A DNA stretch of 64,000 bases, from the NCBI GenBank assembly GCA_017849555.1, contig JAFIGU010000110.1, positions 1-64,000 on the forward strand. The letters run 5' to 3'. The stretch is from Sphingomonas sp. (GTDB lineage Bacteria; Pseudomonadota; Alphaproteobacteria; Sphingomonadales; Sphingomonadaceae). The notes below the pieces were generated by a model, which saw only the letters and a program-made list of their open reading frames with translations, did not search any database and was not told the DNA's origin. Shown here piece by piece: positions 50,313 to 59,390 of this stretch; position 1 is the stretch's first letter, and each line of letters begins with the position of its first letter. The translations under genes were made by a program, and so were the position numbers.

Positions 50313-51754
50313 AGCCGCTGGCACGCCAGACGATCGCCGCGCTGCAAGGGAACCCCCAGCAGAACGGCGAGCTGACGCGCAACATCGGGTTGTTCGCGCT
50401 GATCTGCTTCGGGGTCGGGAGCACCGTGGGCGCGGGGATCTTCGTGCTGACCGGCACGGTCGCCGCGCAACATGCCGGGCCGGCGGTGGCTTTGTCCTTC
50501 CTGATCGCGAGCGCGGTCTGCCTGCTCGCCGGGCTATGCTATGCCGAGCTGGCGGCGATGATGCCGGTCGCTGGCAGCGCTTATTCCTATAGTCACGCCT
50601 CGATGGGCGAAGCCGCGGCGTGGATGGTCGGCTGGTGCCTGCTGCTCGAATATCTCTTCGCGGGGGCGATCGTCGCGATCGGCTGGTCGGCCTATCTCCA
50701 GTCGGTGCTGCACGATATCGGCATCGACTTTCCGGCGCTGTTCGCGAAGGCGCCGTTCGAATTGTCGGGCGATCGACAGCTCGTCGCGACGGGATCGCTG
50801 ATCGATCTGCCGGCGGTGCTGCTCACGCTCTTCTGCACCCTGCTCTTGCTGCGCGGCACCGAATTTTCGGCGCGGGTCAACAATTGGATCGTCGTCGCCA
50901 AGGTCGCGGCGATGCTGCTGGTCGTCGCGACCGGATTTGCCTTCGTCGATTATGCCAATTGGACGCCGTTCGTCCCGCCCAATGCTGGGACGTTCGGTCG
51001 ATTCGGCTGGTCCGGCGTGCTGCAGGGCGCAGGGGTGCTGTTCTTCGCTTATGTCGGGTTCGACGCGGTCTCGACGCTGGCGCAGGAAGTGCGTGATCCG
51101 CAACGCACCGTCCCGCGCGCGTTGCTCGCCTCGGTGGGGGTGACGACCTTGCTCTATGCTTTGGTCGGGCTGGTGATCACCGGGCTGGTCAGCTACCGGC
51201 TGCTCAACGTCGCCGATCCGGTCTATATCGCGCTCAGCAGCGGCGGGCCGGCGCTGGCGTGGACCAAGGTGATCATCGGTTTCGTCGCGATCGCCGGGCT
51301 GATCTCGGTGCTGCTCGTCACCTTGCTCGGGCAGGTGCGGATTTTCTACGCGATGGGGCGCGACGGGCTGTTGCCGTCCGCCTTCACGCGGGTGCGCACG
51401 GGGTCGCACGTCCCGCATGTCGGCACCGTGGTGACGGGGGTGATCGCCGCGATCGCCGCGGGGCTGTTGCCGCTCAGCCTGCTCGGCGAGCTGATCTCGA
51501 TGGGCACCCTGTTCGCCTTCGTGACGGTCGCGGTCAGCGTGGTGATCCTGCGACGGCGCGAGCCGGACGCGCATCGCCCGTTTCTGGTGCCGCTCTATCC
51601 ATGGACGCCGCTGCTCAGCATCGCGGCATGCCTCTATCTGATGTGGAGCCTCCCGCAGGATACATGGCTGCGGCTGGCGCTATGGCTCGTCGCCGGCGGC
51701 GCGGTCTATTGCCTCTATGGGCTGCGCCGGCGGCGCAAGGCGCGCGGATCGTGA
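50309..51754 (+). CDS. APC-family amino acid permease (CAT type)
   Basis: A 481-residue inner-membrane transporter with 12-13 helices. Helix 1 has the substrate-binding GVGSTVGAGIFVLTG, followed by AELAAMMPVAGSAYSYSHASMGE and the conserved FFAYVGFDAVSTLAQEVRDPQRTVPRA of the cationic amino acid transporter branch (landmarks in shorter parts). The C-terminus is basic. It probably imports lysine, arginine or a related amino acid, which would suit the neighbouring operon; specificity is inference. Expression may depend on the upstream palindrome and leader peptide. Confidence 0.9.
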   Translation: MKPLARQTIAALQGNPQQNGELTRNIGLFALICFGVGSTVGAGIFVLTGTVAAQHAGPAVALSFLIASAVCLLAGLCYAELAAMMPVAGSAYSYSHASMGEAAAWMVGWCLLLEYLFAGAIVAIGWSAYLQSVLHDIGIDFPALFAKAPFELSGDRQLVATGSLIDLPAVLLTLFCTLLLLRGTEFSARVNNWIVVAKVAAMLLVVATGFAFVDYANWTPFVPPNAGTFGRFGWSGVLQGAGVLFFAYVGFDAVSTLAQEVRDPQRTVPRALLASVGVTTLLYALVGLVITGLVSYRLLNVADPVYIALSSGGPALAWTKVIIGFVAIAGLISVLLVTLLGQVRIFYAMGRDGLLPSAFTRVRTGSHVPHVGTVVTGVIAAIAAGLLPLSLLGELISMGTLFAFVTVAVSVVILRRREPDAHRPFLVPLYPWTPLLSIAACLYLMWSLPQDTWLRLALWLVAGGAVYCLYGLRRRRKARGS

Positions 51755-51763
51755 CGCAAAAAA

Positions 51764-51803
51764 GGCCGCGCCGCCGCGCTGGATCCAGCGTGGCGGCGCG
51801 GCC
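51764..51803. terminator. Bidirectional hairpin terminator
   Basis: A 40-nt near-perfect inverted repeat with arms of 20 nt (GGCCGCGCCGCC... / ...GGCGGCGCGGCC) and one G-T pair. On the minus strand it is followed by six T residues, ending the PEP-CTERM gene 12 bp after its stop; on the plus strand it follows the permease stop by 9 bp with a weak ATCTTT tail. Confidence 0.85.
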
Positions 51804-51815
51804 GATCTTTGGGGA

Positions 51816-52385
51816 TCAGGCGAAGCTGACCTTCGCGCGGCGGTGACGCATCGTCGCGCCGACCAGGCCGAAGCCCATGATCATCAGCGCCCAGGTCGCC
51901 GGCTCAGGCACGCCGCCCGGGTTGAAGGGGGTGGTCGAGAACAGCACGGCGTTCGAGGTGCCGCCCGGATTCTTGCCGAGGATCTCGATCACGCTCGCCG
52001 GGTTGGTGAGGTCGAGCTTGTAGATCGCGCTCTGGCCGCCGCCCTGGCCGCCCCAGTGGATGCCGATGAAGGTCTCGCCGAACAGCTCGGGCGCGCCGCC
52101 GAACGACAGGGTCGTCGCGCCGCCGAGGTTGGAGAGCTTGAGCCCGGCGTTCGAATAGAGTGCGCCGAAATCAATCCCGCTCGCGTCGAAGCCAAGGCCG
52201 GAAAGCATCGACTTTACCGTATTGGTGTTGCCGCCGCCGTTGCTGAAGATGTTGCCCGCGACATAGCCGGAGCAGGACGAAGCGCCGCTGACGTCGGAGG
52301 TCAGGCAGGTCGCCGCCTCGGCCGAGGTGGCGAGCGCGCCAAGGGTAACCCCTGCCGCGAGGAGCGCGAACTTGAACGATTTCAT
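51816..52385 (-). CDS. PEPxxWA-CTERM sorting-domain protein
   Basis: A 189-residue exported protein: signal peptide (LLAAGVTLGALATSAEA), a Gly/Ser/Asn-rich middle with strands such as ATTLSFGGAPELFGETFIGIHWGG, and a C-terminal sorting signal VPEPATWALMIMGFGLVGATMRHRR, the alphaproteobacterial PEPxxWA form. Such proteins are cut and exported by an exosortase in exopolysaccharide-making species; no exosortase is in this window. AGGAA precedes the ATG. Function of the mature part is unknown. Confidence 0.9.
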   Translation of the reverse strand: MKSFKFALLAAGVTLGALATSAEAATCLTSDVSGASSCSGYVAGNIFSNGGGNTNTVKSMLSGLGFDASGIDFGALYSNAGLKLSNLGGATTLSFGGAPELFGETFIGIHWGGQGGGQSAIYKLDLTNPASVIEILGKNPGGTSNAVLFSTTPFNPGGVPEPATWALMIMGFGLVGATMRHRRAKVSFA

Positions 52386-52537
52386 AATCTGGTTTCCTCA
52401 CTCAACAAACCGGATCGACCAGAGCGAGCCGGCACACAAAACGACCTGATGGTGAGGCGCCCCGTAAACTTTGGTAACCTGCGGTAACAATCTGTTAATT
52501 CTTACACTATGGACGGCTGTCCCATAACGGGACGTTT

Positions 52538-53518
52538 TCAGGCCGGATAGAGCCCGCGCTCTTTCCCGAACAACCGGGTCAGCCCGGTCAGCGCATCGAG
52601 CGCCGGCGTCTCGACGCCCAGCTTCGCGGCGATCTCGCGCGGGGCGGACAATAATTGGTCGATCTCGATCGGCCGCCCCGCCTCGACATCCTGCAGCATC
52701 GAGGTCTTGAACCCGCCGAGCTGCCGCGTCACCGCCATGCGATCCACCCCGCGCTCGGCGATCGCGCAGCCGATACGCGCGCCGATCGCCTGCGCTTCGG
52801 CCATCACCCGCAGCGTGAAGCCGGCGACCAGCGGATCGTCGAGCATCCGATCGGTGGTCGCGCCGGTGATCGCCGAGATCGGGTTCATCGTCATATTGCC
52901 CCACAATTTGTACCAGATCTCATAGCGGATGCGCTCGCTGCGCTCCGCCACGAAGCCCGCGTCGGCGAACACAGCGCACAATCGATCGAGCCGCGCGCTG
53001 CCCCCACCCGCCGGTTCGCCGAGGATCAGCCGATTGCCTGCCTTGTGTGCGATATGGCCGGGGCCGATCGCGGCGGCGGAGGCGTGGACGACGCTGCCGA
53101 TCACCCGATCATAGCCAAGCGCGGCGGCGATCGCGCCGTCGGCATCGATCGACGCCAGCGCGGTGGCGGGCAATTCGCCGCCACCGCCGAGCAGGAACCA
53201 CCAGGGAACGCCGTTCATCGCCGGCAGGACCAGCGTCCCCGGCGCGATCATCGGCGCGAGGCGCGGCGCGACGGCCGCCAGCGCAGGGCCCTTGAGCGCG
53301 ATCACGATCACGTCCTGCGCGCCGAGCGCCGCCGGATCGTCCGACGCCGCCACCTGCGCCGTCAGCGTTTCGTCAGCGATGTCGAGCCGCCAGCCGTGCG
53401 CGCGGATCGCCGCGAGCGTCTCGCCGCGCGCCAGCACGCTGATGTCGTGGCCACGCTGCGCCAGTCGCACCCCGATCCACCCGCCGATCGCCCCGGCCCC
53501 GATTATGCCAACCCGCAT
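52538..53518 (-). CDS. Ketopantoate reductase-family oxidoreductase (PanE/ApbA)
   Basis: A 326-residue NADPH-dependent reductase of normal length. The N-terminal Rossmann motif is GIIGAGAIGGWIG (4-16). The catalytic lysine is probably in LWGNMTMNPISAIT or the preceding YKLWGN segment, and the C-terminal helical domain has the substrate motif GGFKTSMLQDVEAGRPIEID (about 266-285). It could make pantoate for coenzyme A or act on another 2-keto acid; many genomes carry several paralogues. It lies 99 bp upstream of the TonB receptor stop with no clear operon link. Confidence 0.9.
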   Translation of the reverse strand: MRVGIIGAGAIGGWIGVRLAQRGHDISVLARGETLAAIRAHGWRLDIADETLTAQVAASDDPAALGAQDVIVIALKGPALAAVAPRLAPMIAPGTLVLPAMNGVPWWFLLGGGGELPATALASIDADGAIAAALGYDRVIGSVVHASAAAIGPGHIAHKAGNRLILGEPAGGGSARLDRLCAVFADAGFVAERSERIRYEIWYKLWGNMTMNPISAITGATTDRMLDDPLVAGFTLRVMAEAQAIGARIGCAIAERGVDRMAVTRQLGGFKTSMLQDVEAGRPIEIDQLLSAPREIAAKLGVETPALDALTGLTRLFGKERGLYPA

Positions 53519-53617
53519 CTATGCCTTTGCCTATGCGTTTTTATGCCTTCTCCCAATCTGGATGAGGATGCCGCGCGGGTCGAGCCTCTCTTTCCCGAAG
53601 CAGCGATGCGATCGCCT

Positions 53618-55963
53618 TCAGAAGTGCTTGCCGATCCCGACGCCGATCGTGCGCGGCCGGTTCGCCGTGTAGAAAACATCCGGACCGGAGAAGTTCGAGT
53701 GCGCGTCGATAAAGTCGCGATAGGTCTTGAAGCGCGTGTTGAAGAGATTGTCGACGAAGACCCGCGCGTTCCAGCCGCCGCCCTCGATGCGTAGCGACAC
53801 ATTGGTCAGCCAATAGGAATCGAGCGGCAGATATTGCGGGTTGAGGCTGGCCTTGGCGAACTGGCCGCTGGTGCGATCGAGCACCGGCTTATACGGCCCG
53901 AAATCGGCATAAGCATTGCTGCTATAGGTCGACAGCCAGTTCGCGCCGATCTTGATCCCCTGCCCGATCTCCGTGGCATAATCCGCCATCAGCGACAGCG
54001 AGTGGCGCGGCACCAGCGGCATATGCTCGCCGTCGAAGCCGATATGATCGATGGTCTGCGTCAGCTTTGCGTCGGTGTAGCTATAGCCGATGTTGAGCGA
54101 GACGCCGCGCAGCCCGACGTCGCGCGCCTGCGCCTCGATCTCCAGCCCCTGCGACACCGCCTTGCCGGCATTGCCCAGATAACTGAAGCCGAGCGGGGTG
54201 CGGACGGTCGTCTGGATATCGGACCAGTTGATCCGGAACAGATCGGAACTGACATAGACCCGGTTGTTCAGCAGCGAGAACTTCCCGCCGATCTCGTAAC
54301 TAACGATATTGTCCGAGCGAAACTGCCGCCCCGCCGGCGGAATACCGGTATTGGGCGTGGTGAGGTTGAAGCCGCCGGGCCGGAAACCCTGCGCGACGGT
54401 TGCGTAGATCAGCCCGGCCTTGCCGAACTTGTAGGAGGTGTTGAACCGCCAGACCGTGCCGGTCTCCTTATAATGGCCGTTGGATATGTCGCCGGGCAGC
54501 GGCGTGGAGCGCGCAAATCCGTTTGCGTCGCGCGCATCGATCCCCAGCCACTGATCGATCGAGTAGAAATTGCCGGTGCCGCGATCGTCGAACCAGCGGC
54601 CGCCGACCGACGCCTGCCACGCCGCTGTGAGATTGTATTTGAGCTCGCCGAAAAACGCGACCTGACTGGTCAGCTTCTTGTCGCGATACGTATATTCCTT
54701 GTCGTCGGCCAGTCTTGCGCCGAGGATATTCTGTTCGAAAGCCGCCTGCCCCGGGAACGGGATCGGCACCGATTCCTGATAGTTTTCGACCGACTTGGTA
54801 TTGTTATAATATCCGCCGACGATCCAGTTGAACGGCCCGTCCGATTTCGAAACCAGCCGCACCTCCTGCGTGAAGGCATGCGATCGCGCGTGGCGCGTCG
54901 CGAATACGGTGAATTCGGGGATATCCTCGGGGCTGAGGAAGCTTCCGTAGATCGAATCGCGAATATAGAAAGTGTTGTCGAAGCTGCCGTCCCAATGTTC
55001 GTTGCTATAGGAGGAGCTTGAAGTCAGCGACGCCCAGCCGAAATCGTAGCTGATCGTCATATTGGCGAGCTGTGCGGTATAATCGGCGTGGCCCGGATAG
55101 GTGAAATCGACCGTATCGGGCCGCTGGCTTTCGCGCACCGAATTGCCGTCTCCGTAATGCGCCGCCTGCCGATTGTAGGTCAGCGCGATTTCGAGATTCG
55201 GCGCCGGCTTGATCAGCACCGCGATCCGCGCGGAGGTCGTGCGGTCGCGATTGACGTCTTTTCTGCCGAGCCTGACATTGTCGATAAAGCCGGCATTGTC
55301 GAACTGACCGATATTGGCGCGAACCGCGATCCAGTCGTTGACCGGCACGTTGATCATCCCGGTGACGTTGTAATTGGTCCCGCCGTGATCGGTGCCCGAA
55401 ACCTCCCCGGTCACCCGCCCCTCGACCTGTTTCGTATCGGGCTTCTTCGAGATGTAGCGGATCGTCCCGCCGATCGCGCCCCCACCGAACAAGGTGCCCT
55501 GCGGCCCGCGCAGCACCTCGACCCGGTCGATGTCGACCAGCTTCAGATCGAGCGGTCCCGAATGATAGGGCAGGTCCATCGGCACTTCGTCGACATAGAC
55601 CGTCGTCGTCGGCGCAAGCCCCGCCTCGCTGCCGGTGCGCAGCCCGCGCAGCACCAATGTCGCGCCGCCGAGCGGGCCGCGGTCCGCGATCGACAGGCCG
55701 GGGATGGTGCGCGCGATATCCGCGATGTTGAGCGCGCCGGTCTTGGTCAGCGCATCGCCGGTGATCGCCTGGATGTTGAACGGCACGTCGCGGACCGTTT
55801 CGTCACGCCGCGTCGCGGTAACGAGGATCTCGTCGTTGGTCGCCGCGCCCGGTTGCGCGGCGGATTGCGCCGCGGCGGGCGCCGCAAGCCCCAGGCACGA
55901 CGCGAACGAGCCGAGGCTCATCATTACGATTCGGATTTCGCTGCACCGGCGTCCCAACACCAT
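53618..55963 (-). CDS. TonB-dependent receptor of the D-amino-acid locus
   Basis: A 781-residue outer-membrane receptor of the FecA/pesticin-like class (shorter than the other two here). A signal peptide (GSFASCLGLAAPAAAQ) leads to the TonB box ATNDEILVTATRRDETVRDVP, a plug with LVLRGLRTGSEAG and RGPQGTLFGGGAIGGTIRYISKKP, and a barrel ending in Phe (GVGIGKHF). ATG 55963 follows AGGAGGGG; the longer frame to 56017 has no ribosome site. Its promoter overlaps a strong inverted repeat next to the divergent RpiR gene, so it is probably repressed by RpiR and imports a D-amino-acid-containing peptide or derivative. Confidence 0.92.
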   Translation of the reverse strand: MVLGRRCSEIRIVMMSLGSFASCLGLAAPAAAQSAAQPGAATNDEILVTATRRDETVRDVPFNIQAITGDALTKTGALNIADIARTIPGLSIADRGPLGGATLVLRGLRTGSEAGLAPTTTVYVDEVPMDLPYHSGPLDLKLVDIDRVEVLRGPQGTLFGGGAIGGTIRYISKKPDTKQVEGRVTGEVSGTDHGGTNYNVTGMINVPVNDWIAVRANIGQFDNAGFIDNVRLGRKDVNRDRTTSARIAVLIKPAPNLEIALTYNRQAAHYGDGNSVRESQRPDTVDFTYPGHADYTAQLANMTISYDFGWASLTSSSSYSNEHWDGSFDNTFYIRDSIYGSFLSPEDIPEFTVFATRHARSHAFTQEVRLVSKSDGPFNWIVGGYYNNTKSVENYQESVPIPFPGQAAFEQNILGARLADDKEYTYRDKKLTSQVAFFGELKYNLTAAWQASVGGRWFDDRGTGNFYSIDQWLGIDARDANGFARSTPLPGDISNGHYKETGTVWRFNTSYKFGKAGLIYATVAQGFRPGGFNLTTPNTGIPPAGRQFRSDNIVSYEIGGKFSLLNNRVYVSSDLFRINWSDIQTTVRTPLGFSYLGNAGKAVSQGLEIEAQARDVGLRGVSLNIGYSYTDAKLTQTIDHIGFDGEHMPLVPRHSLSLMADYATEIGQGIKIGANWLSTYSSNAYADFGPYKPVLDRTSGQFAKASLNPQYLPLDSYWLTNVSLRIEGGGWNARVFVDNLFNTRFKTYRDFIDAHSNFSGPDVFYTANRPRTIGVGIGKHF

Positions 55964-55996
55964 TCCCCTCCTGTAGTGCTGCGCCGATCTCGCACG

Positions 55997-56052
55997 AAAA
56001 GTGTCGTAATCGGCCATACGACACTTTTATGTCATTGGCGGGAGGGTGTCAA
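55997..56052 (-). promoter_or_regulatory. Receptor promoter overlapped by a perfect 12-bp inverted repeat operator
   Basis: AAAAGTGTCGTA (55997-56008) and TACGACACTTTT (56017-56028) are perfect inverted arms 8 bp apart. On the minus strand TTGACA (-35, 56047-56052) and TAAAAG (-10, 56024-56029) are spaced 17 bp, so the operator covers the -10 box and the start of transcription of the receptor gene. The divergent RpiR regulator is the obvious binder. Confidence 0.7.
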
Positions 56053-56133
56053 TTATGTATCATCCGGCCCCGCAGGACAGAAAATGGTCGACCGCCGTTA
56101 GCTTTGTGCGCATTTCCGGGCTAGGAAGACGCG

Positions 56134-57060
56134 ATGGCAAAGACGGCTGGAGGCTCCATGCAATCGCAGAAGGATGGCGCGCACGATCTGCTGCAGCGGC
56201 TGGAGGACGATCTCGACGCGTTCAGCCCGGCGGAGCGGATCATCGCCAATTTCATCCTGACCAATCGCGGCGGGATCGCGTTCGAGACCGCCAATTCGAT
56301 CGCCGAGAAGCTTCAGGTCAGCCCGGTCACGGTCGGCCGCTTTTCGCGCAAGATGGGCTATCGCCACTTCAAGGACCTCAAGGCCGGGCTGCGCACCGCA
56401 ATGTCCGGGGTGCCGTGGCTGGTCGGCGACCAGATGACCGCCTTCGTCGGCGCGGGGGGCGGCAGCGATCGCCGCGGGGGCAGCCTGGAGCTTGAGTTGG
56501 CCGGGATCATCGAGGTTTATGCGCTGGCGGAAACCCCCGGCTGGAAAGAGATCGTCGCCTTGCTGGCGCACAGCCACCGGGTTCATGTCACCGGTTTCCA
56601 GACCGAGCGCGGGGTCGCGATGACGCTCGCGCATCTGCTGCAATATGCGCGCGAGGGCGTGACGCTGCCCGACGCCACCGCGGGTAATTTCCACGAGGTG
56701 CTGGCGGACGACGACCCTGCGGGGCAATGCCTCGTGCTGGTCGACATGCGCCGCTATTCGCAGCAATGCCACGATCTCGCCGCGGCGGCGCGGCGGCGCG
56801 ATATCCCGGTGGTGATGATCACTGACAAATTCTGCGACTGGATCCGCAAATATACCGATCATGTCATCGCGGTGCCGACCGAGGTGGAATTGTTCTGGAG
56901 CTCGCAGGTCGCGCTGAGCTGCGCGGTCAATCTGCTGGTCAATGACGTGATCGGCGTGCTCGGCGGCAAGGTGGAGAAACGGCTCGAGCGGCTGTCCGAT
57001 CTGTATCAGGCGCATAGCGGGCATGTCGGCAGCCCGCGTCGCAAACGGACCGAGGGGTAG
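56134..57060 (+). CDS. RpiR-family regulator with SIS domain
   Basis: A 308-residue regulator. The N-terminal RpiR helix-turn-helix spans about 20-95 (FSPAERIIANFILTNRGGIAFETANSIAEKLQVSPVTVGRFSRKMGY in parts). The C-terminal SIS domain (about 130-275) would bind a phosphosugar or acid, with weak SIS motifs (VHVTGFQTERGVA, VVMITDKFCDWI). AGGAAG precedes ATG 56134. It diverges from the TonB receptor gene and precedes dgcN and dgcA, and is the probable local repressor acting at 55997-56028. Confidence 0.9.
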   Translation: MAKTAGGSMQSQKDGAHDLLQRLEDDLDAFSPAERIIANFILTNRGGIAFETANSIAEKLQVSPVTVGRFSRKMGYRHFKDLKAGLRTAMSGVPWLVGDQMTAFVGAGGGSDRRGGSLELELAGIIEVYALAETPGWKEIVALLAHSHRVHVTGFQTERGVAMTLAHLLQYAREGVTLPDATAGNFHEVLADDDPAGQCLVLVDMRRYSQQCHDLAAAARRRDIPVVMITDKFCDWIRKYTDHVIAVPTEVELFWSSQVALSCAVNLLVNDVIGVLGGKVEKRLERLSDLYQAHSGHVGSPRRKRTEG

Positions 57061-57125
57061 CGCTCCGCTTCGGCCGGTCGACGTTCCTCGGAGATCGGCT
57101 TTCCGGGAATATTGCATCCTGTCGC

Positions 57126-57186
57126 CCCGGCGTAGGCCGGGGTCCAGTTACGGCCGGCCCGATGCTGGACCCCGGCCTGCGCCGGG
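57126..57186. repeat. REP-type palindromic element
   Basis: Two 22-bp arms (57126-57147 and 57165-57186) are inverted copies with one mismatch around a 17-bp loop; each arm starts CCCGGCG and ends GGTCCAG. Mirror-frame translation gives the TPAYAGAT-like peptide often mis-annotated in sphingomonads. It lies between the RpiR stop and the dgcN promoter and may stop transcription or protect mRNA ends. Confidence 0.7.
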
Positions 57187-57245
57187 TGGATCAGACTGTC
57201 CGGCCATCCTCCCACATACGGCAGATTTCGTATTGTTATTTTTAT

Positions 57246-57278
57246 GTCTATTGACACGTTAGGTTATATTTATACCAT
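57246..57278 (+). promoter_or_regulatory. dgcN promoter
   Basis: A perfect TTGACA (57251-57256) stands 16 bp before TACCAT (57273-57278) in a strongly AT-rich stretch. The -35 is part of a small TGTC-TATT-GACA inverted repeat (57245-57256) that shares the TGTC/GACA halves of the operator at 55997-56028, so the same RpiR protein may control it. The leader to ATG 57341 is about 55 nt. Confidence 0.5.
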
Positions 57279-57340
57279 ATTGCGATCGGTAGCGACTCCG
57301 CGAGGGCGCGCGCCGCTTTTCGGGAGGATGGTTGGGGCGG

Positions 57341-58351
57341 ATGAAGGTTCCGGGCAAATATCTGCTGTTCCTGGGTGACGTTGCCGACAGGCTGAGCGCC
57401 AAGACGGCCTGTGGCTTGCTCGATTGGGCGCGCGACGAATGCGTCGGGCAATCGCGCCTCACGGGGTGCGGCGTCGATCTGGGCCTGCCCGACCTCGATT
57501 TCGCCGCTGCCAGGCAGGCCGGCGCGCAGACGCTGGTGATCGGCGTCGCGCCGTTCGGCGGGACGATCGCCCCGCATTGGATCGAACCGATCGTCGCCGC
57601 GCTGACCGCCGGGCTCAATGTCGCGAGCGGAATGCATATCCGCCTGCGCAGCATTCCCGCAATCGCCGCCGCGGCCGATGCCGCGAGGGTCGGGCTGTTC
57701 GACATCCGCGTGCCGGCGGCGACCTATCCGATCGCGTCGGGGCGCAAGCGCGCCGGGCGGCGCATGCTGATGGTCGGTACTGATTGCGCGGTCGGCAAGA
57801 AATATACCGCGCTGACGATCGCGCGCGACATGGCGGCGCGCGGGATGAAGGCCAGCTTCCGCGCAACCGGGCAGACCGGCATCCTGATCGCCGGGGAAGG
57901 CGTGCCGATCGACGCGGTGGTCGCCGATTTCGTCGCCGGCGCGGCCGAAACGCTGTCGCCTGACAATCATGCCGATCACTGGGATGTGATCGAAGGGCAG
58001 GGATCCTTGTTCCACCCCGCTTACGCCGGTGTCGCGCTCGGGCTGCTCCACGGATCGCAGCCCGATGCGATCGTGCTGTGCCACGCGGCCGGGCGGACGC
58101 ATATCGACGGCTATCCCGATTTTGCGATCCCCGCGCTTGCCGAGTGCATCGATCTCAACCTGCGCCTGGCGCGGCTGACCAACCCAGCGGCGCGCTGCGC
58201 CGGTGTCGCGATCAACACCTCGGCGCTTCCCGCCGCCGCACGCGCTGATCACCTCCGCGCGGTTTCGGCGCAGCTCGGAATGCCGTGCTTCGATCCGCTC
58301 GCCACCGGATCGGGGGCGATGCTCGACCACCTCACCGCGGCCGTGGGATAA
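57341..58351 (+). CDS. dgcN: DgcN (DUF1611), D-glutamate N-acetyltransferase type
   Basis: A 336-residue DUF1611 protein. It has an N-terminal domain (KYLLFLGDVADRLSAKTA) and a P-loop-like NTPase domain with VGTDCAVGKKYTAL (145-158). The DgcN/DgcA pair has been described in D-glutamate breakdown, DgcN acetylating D-Glu and DgcA epimerising the product. The adjacent dgcA gene, 5 bp on, supports the call. ATG 57341 is preferred; an in-frame TTG at 57332 lies closer to GGGAGG and is the alternative. Confidence 0.87.
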   Translation: MKVPGKYLLFLGDVADRLSAKTACGLLDWARDECVGQSRLTGCGVDLGLPDLDFAAARQAGAQTLVIGVAPFGGTIAPHWIEPIVAALTAGLNVASGMHIRLRSIPAIAAAADAARVGLFDIRVPAATYPIASGRKRAGRRMLMVGTDCAVGKKYTALTIARDMAARGMKASFRATGQTGILIAGEGVPIDAVVADFVAGAAETLSPDNHADHWDVIEGQGSLFHPAYAGVALGLLHGSQPDAIVLCHAAGRTHIDGYPDFAIPALAECIDLNLRLARLTNPAARCAGVAINTSALPAAARADHLRAVSAQLGMPCFDPLATGSGAMLDHLTAAVG

Positions 58352-58356
58352 TCGCG

Positions 58357-59346
58357 ATGCAGATCGACGCACAGATTGAAACTTGGCCGCTCGCCCGGCC
58401 GTTCCGCATCACCGGGCGGACCTATCACGCGATCGACATCGTCGTGGTGACGGTTCGCGACGGCGATCATGTCGGGCGCGGCGAGGCGGCGGGGGTCGAT
58501 TATCTCGGCGAAACCCCGGCGGCGATGCTGGCCACGATCGAGGCGACGCGCGACGCCTTCCCCACCGGGCTGACCCGCGCACAGCTGCACACGCACTTGC
58601 CCGCCGGCGGCGCCCGCAACGCGCTCGATTGCGCTTTATGGGATCTCGAAGCCGCGCGATCCGCCACGCCGGCGTGGCGCAATGCCGGGATCGCCGCGCT
58701 CAAGCCATGCGTCACGGTCTGGACGATCGGGGCCGACGCCCCCGATCTGGTCGAGCGACAGGCCGCCGACTTTGCCGAGGCGCGCGCGATCAAGCTCAAG
58801 CTGACCGGTGACCGCGAGGATGCGGCGCGGGTGCGCGCGGTCCGCGCCGCGCGGCCCGACGTGTGGCTCGGCGTCGACGGCAATCGCGGGTTCACCCTCC
58901 CGGCGCTCGAACGGCTGATGCCGGCGCTGGTCGATGCGCGGGTCGCGCTGGTCGAGCAACCGCTCCCGACCGACAGCGACGCCCTGCTCAATGATTTCGC
59001 CGCGCCAATCCCGATCGCCGCCGACGAAAGCGTGCAGGATCTGGCGTCGCTCGAACGACTGGCGCCCGGTTTTTCGATGATCAACATCAAGCTCGACAAA
59101 TGCGGCGGGCTGACCGAGGCGCTGGCGATGGTCGAGCTGGCGCGCGCGCGCGGGCTGGGGGTGATGGTCGGCAACATGCTCGGCACCTCGCTCGCGATGG
59201 CGCCCGCGTTCATCATCGGCCAGTTCTGCGATGTGGTCGATCTCGACGGCCCGATCCTCCTCCAGCGCGATCGCCCGCCGGGAGCGATCTATCGCGACGG
59301 CACGATCTGGTGCCCCGATACGGTGTGGGGCGGCGGCGCCTCCTGA
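58357..59346 (+). CDS. dgcA: DgcA, enolase-superfamily N-acetyl-D-glutamate racemase / dipeptide epimerase type
   Basis: A 329-residue member of the muconate-lactonising/dipeptide-epimerase branch of the enolase superfamily. Catalytic Lys pair in AIKLKLTG (K146, K148), metal ligands D174 (GVDGN), E200 (EQPL) and D223 (ADES), and the opposite lysine in NIKLDKCGG (K245) are all present. Placed 5 bp after dgcN it fits DgcA; an L-Ala-D/L-Glu epimerase acting on peptidoglycan dipeptides is the alternative and would serve the same pathway. Confidence 0.9.
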   Translation: MQIDAQIETWPLARPFRITGRTYHAIDIVVVTVRDGDHVGRGEAAGVDYLGETPAAMLATIEATRDAFPTGLTRAQLHTHLPAGGARNALDCALWDLEAARSATPAWRNAGIAALKPCVTVWTIGADAPDLVERQAADFAEARAIKLKLTGDREDAARVRAVRAARPDVWLGVDGNRGFTLPALERLMPALVDARVALVEQPLPTDSDALLNDFAAPIPIAADESVQDLASLERLAPGFSMINIKLDKCGGLTEALAMVELARARGLGVMVGNMLGTSLAMAPAFIIGQFCDVVDLDGPILLQRDRPPGAIYRDGTIWCPDTVWGGGAS

Positions 59347-59390
59347 CGTGCAAGCAACGACAAATACTCGGGGAAAAAGGGGACAAGAGG

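Noticed and set aside
57006..57257. Small minus-strand frame with TPAYAGAT-like peptide
   Set aside because: It is a translation of the REP-type palindrome, a known annotation artefact.
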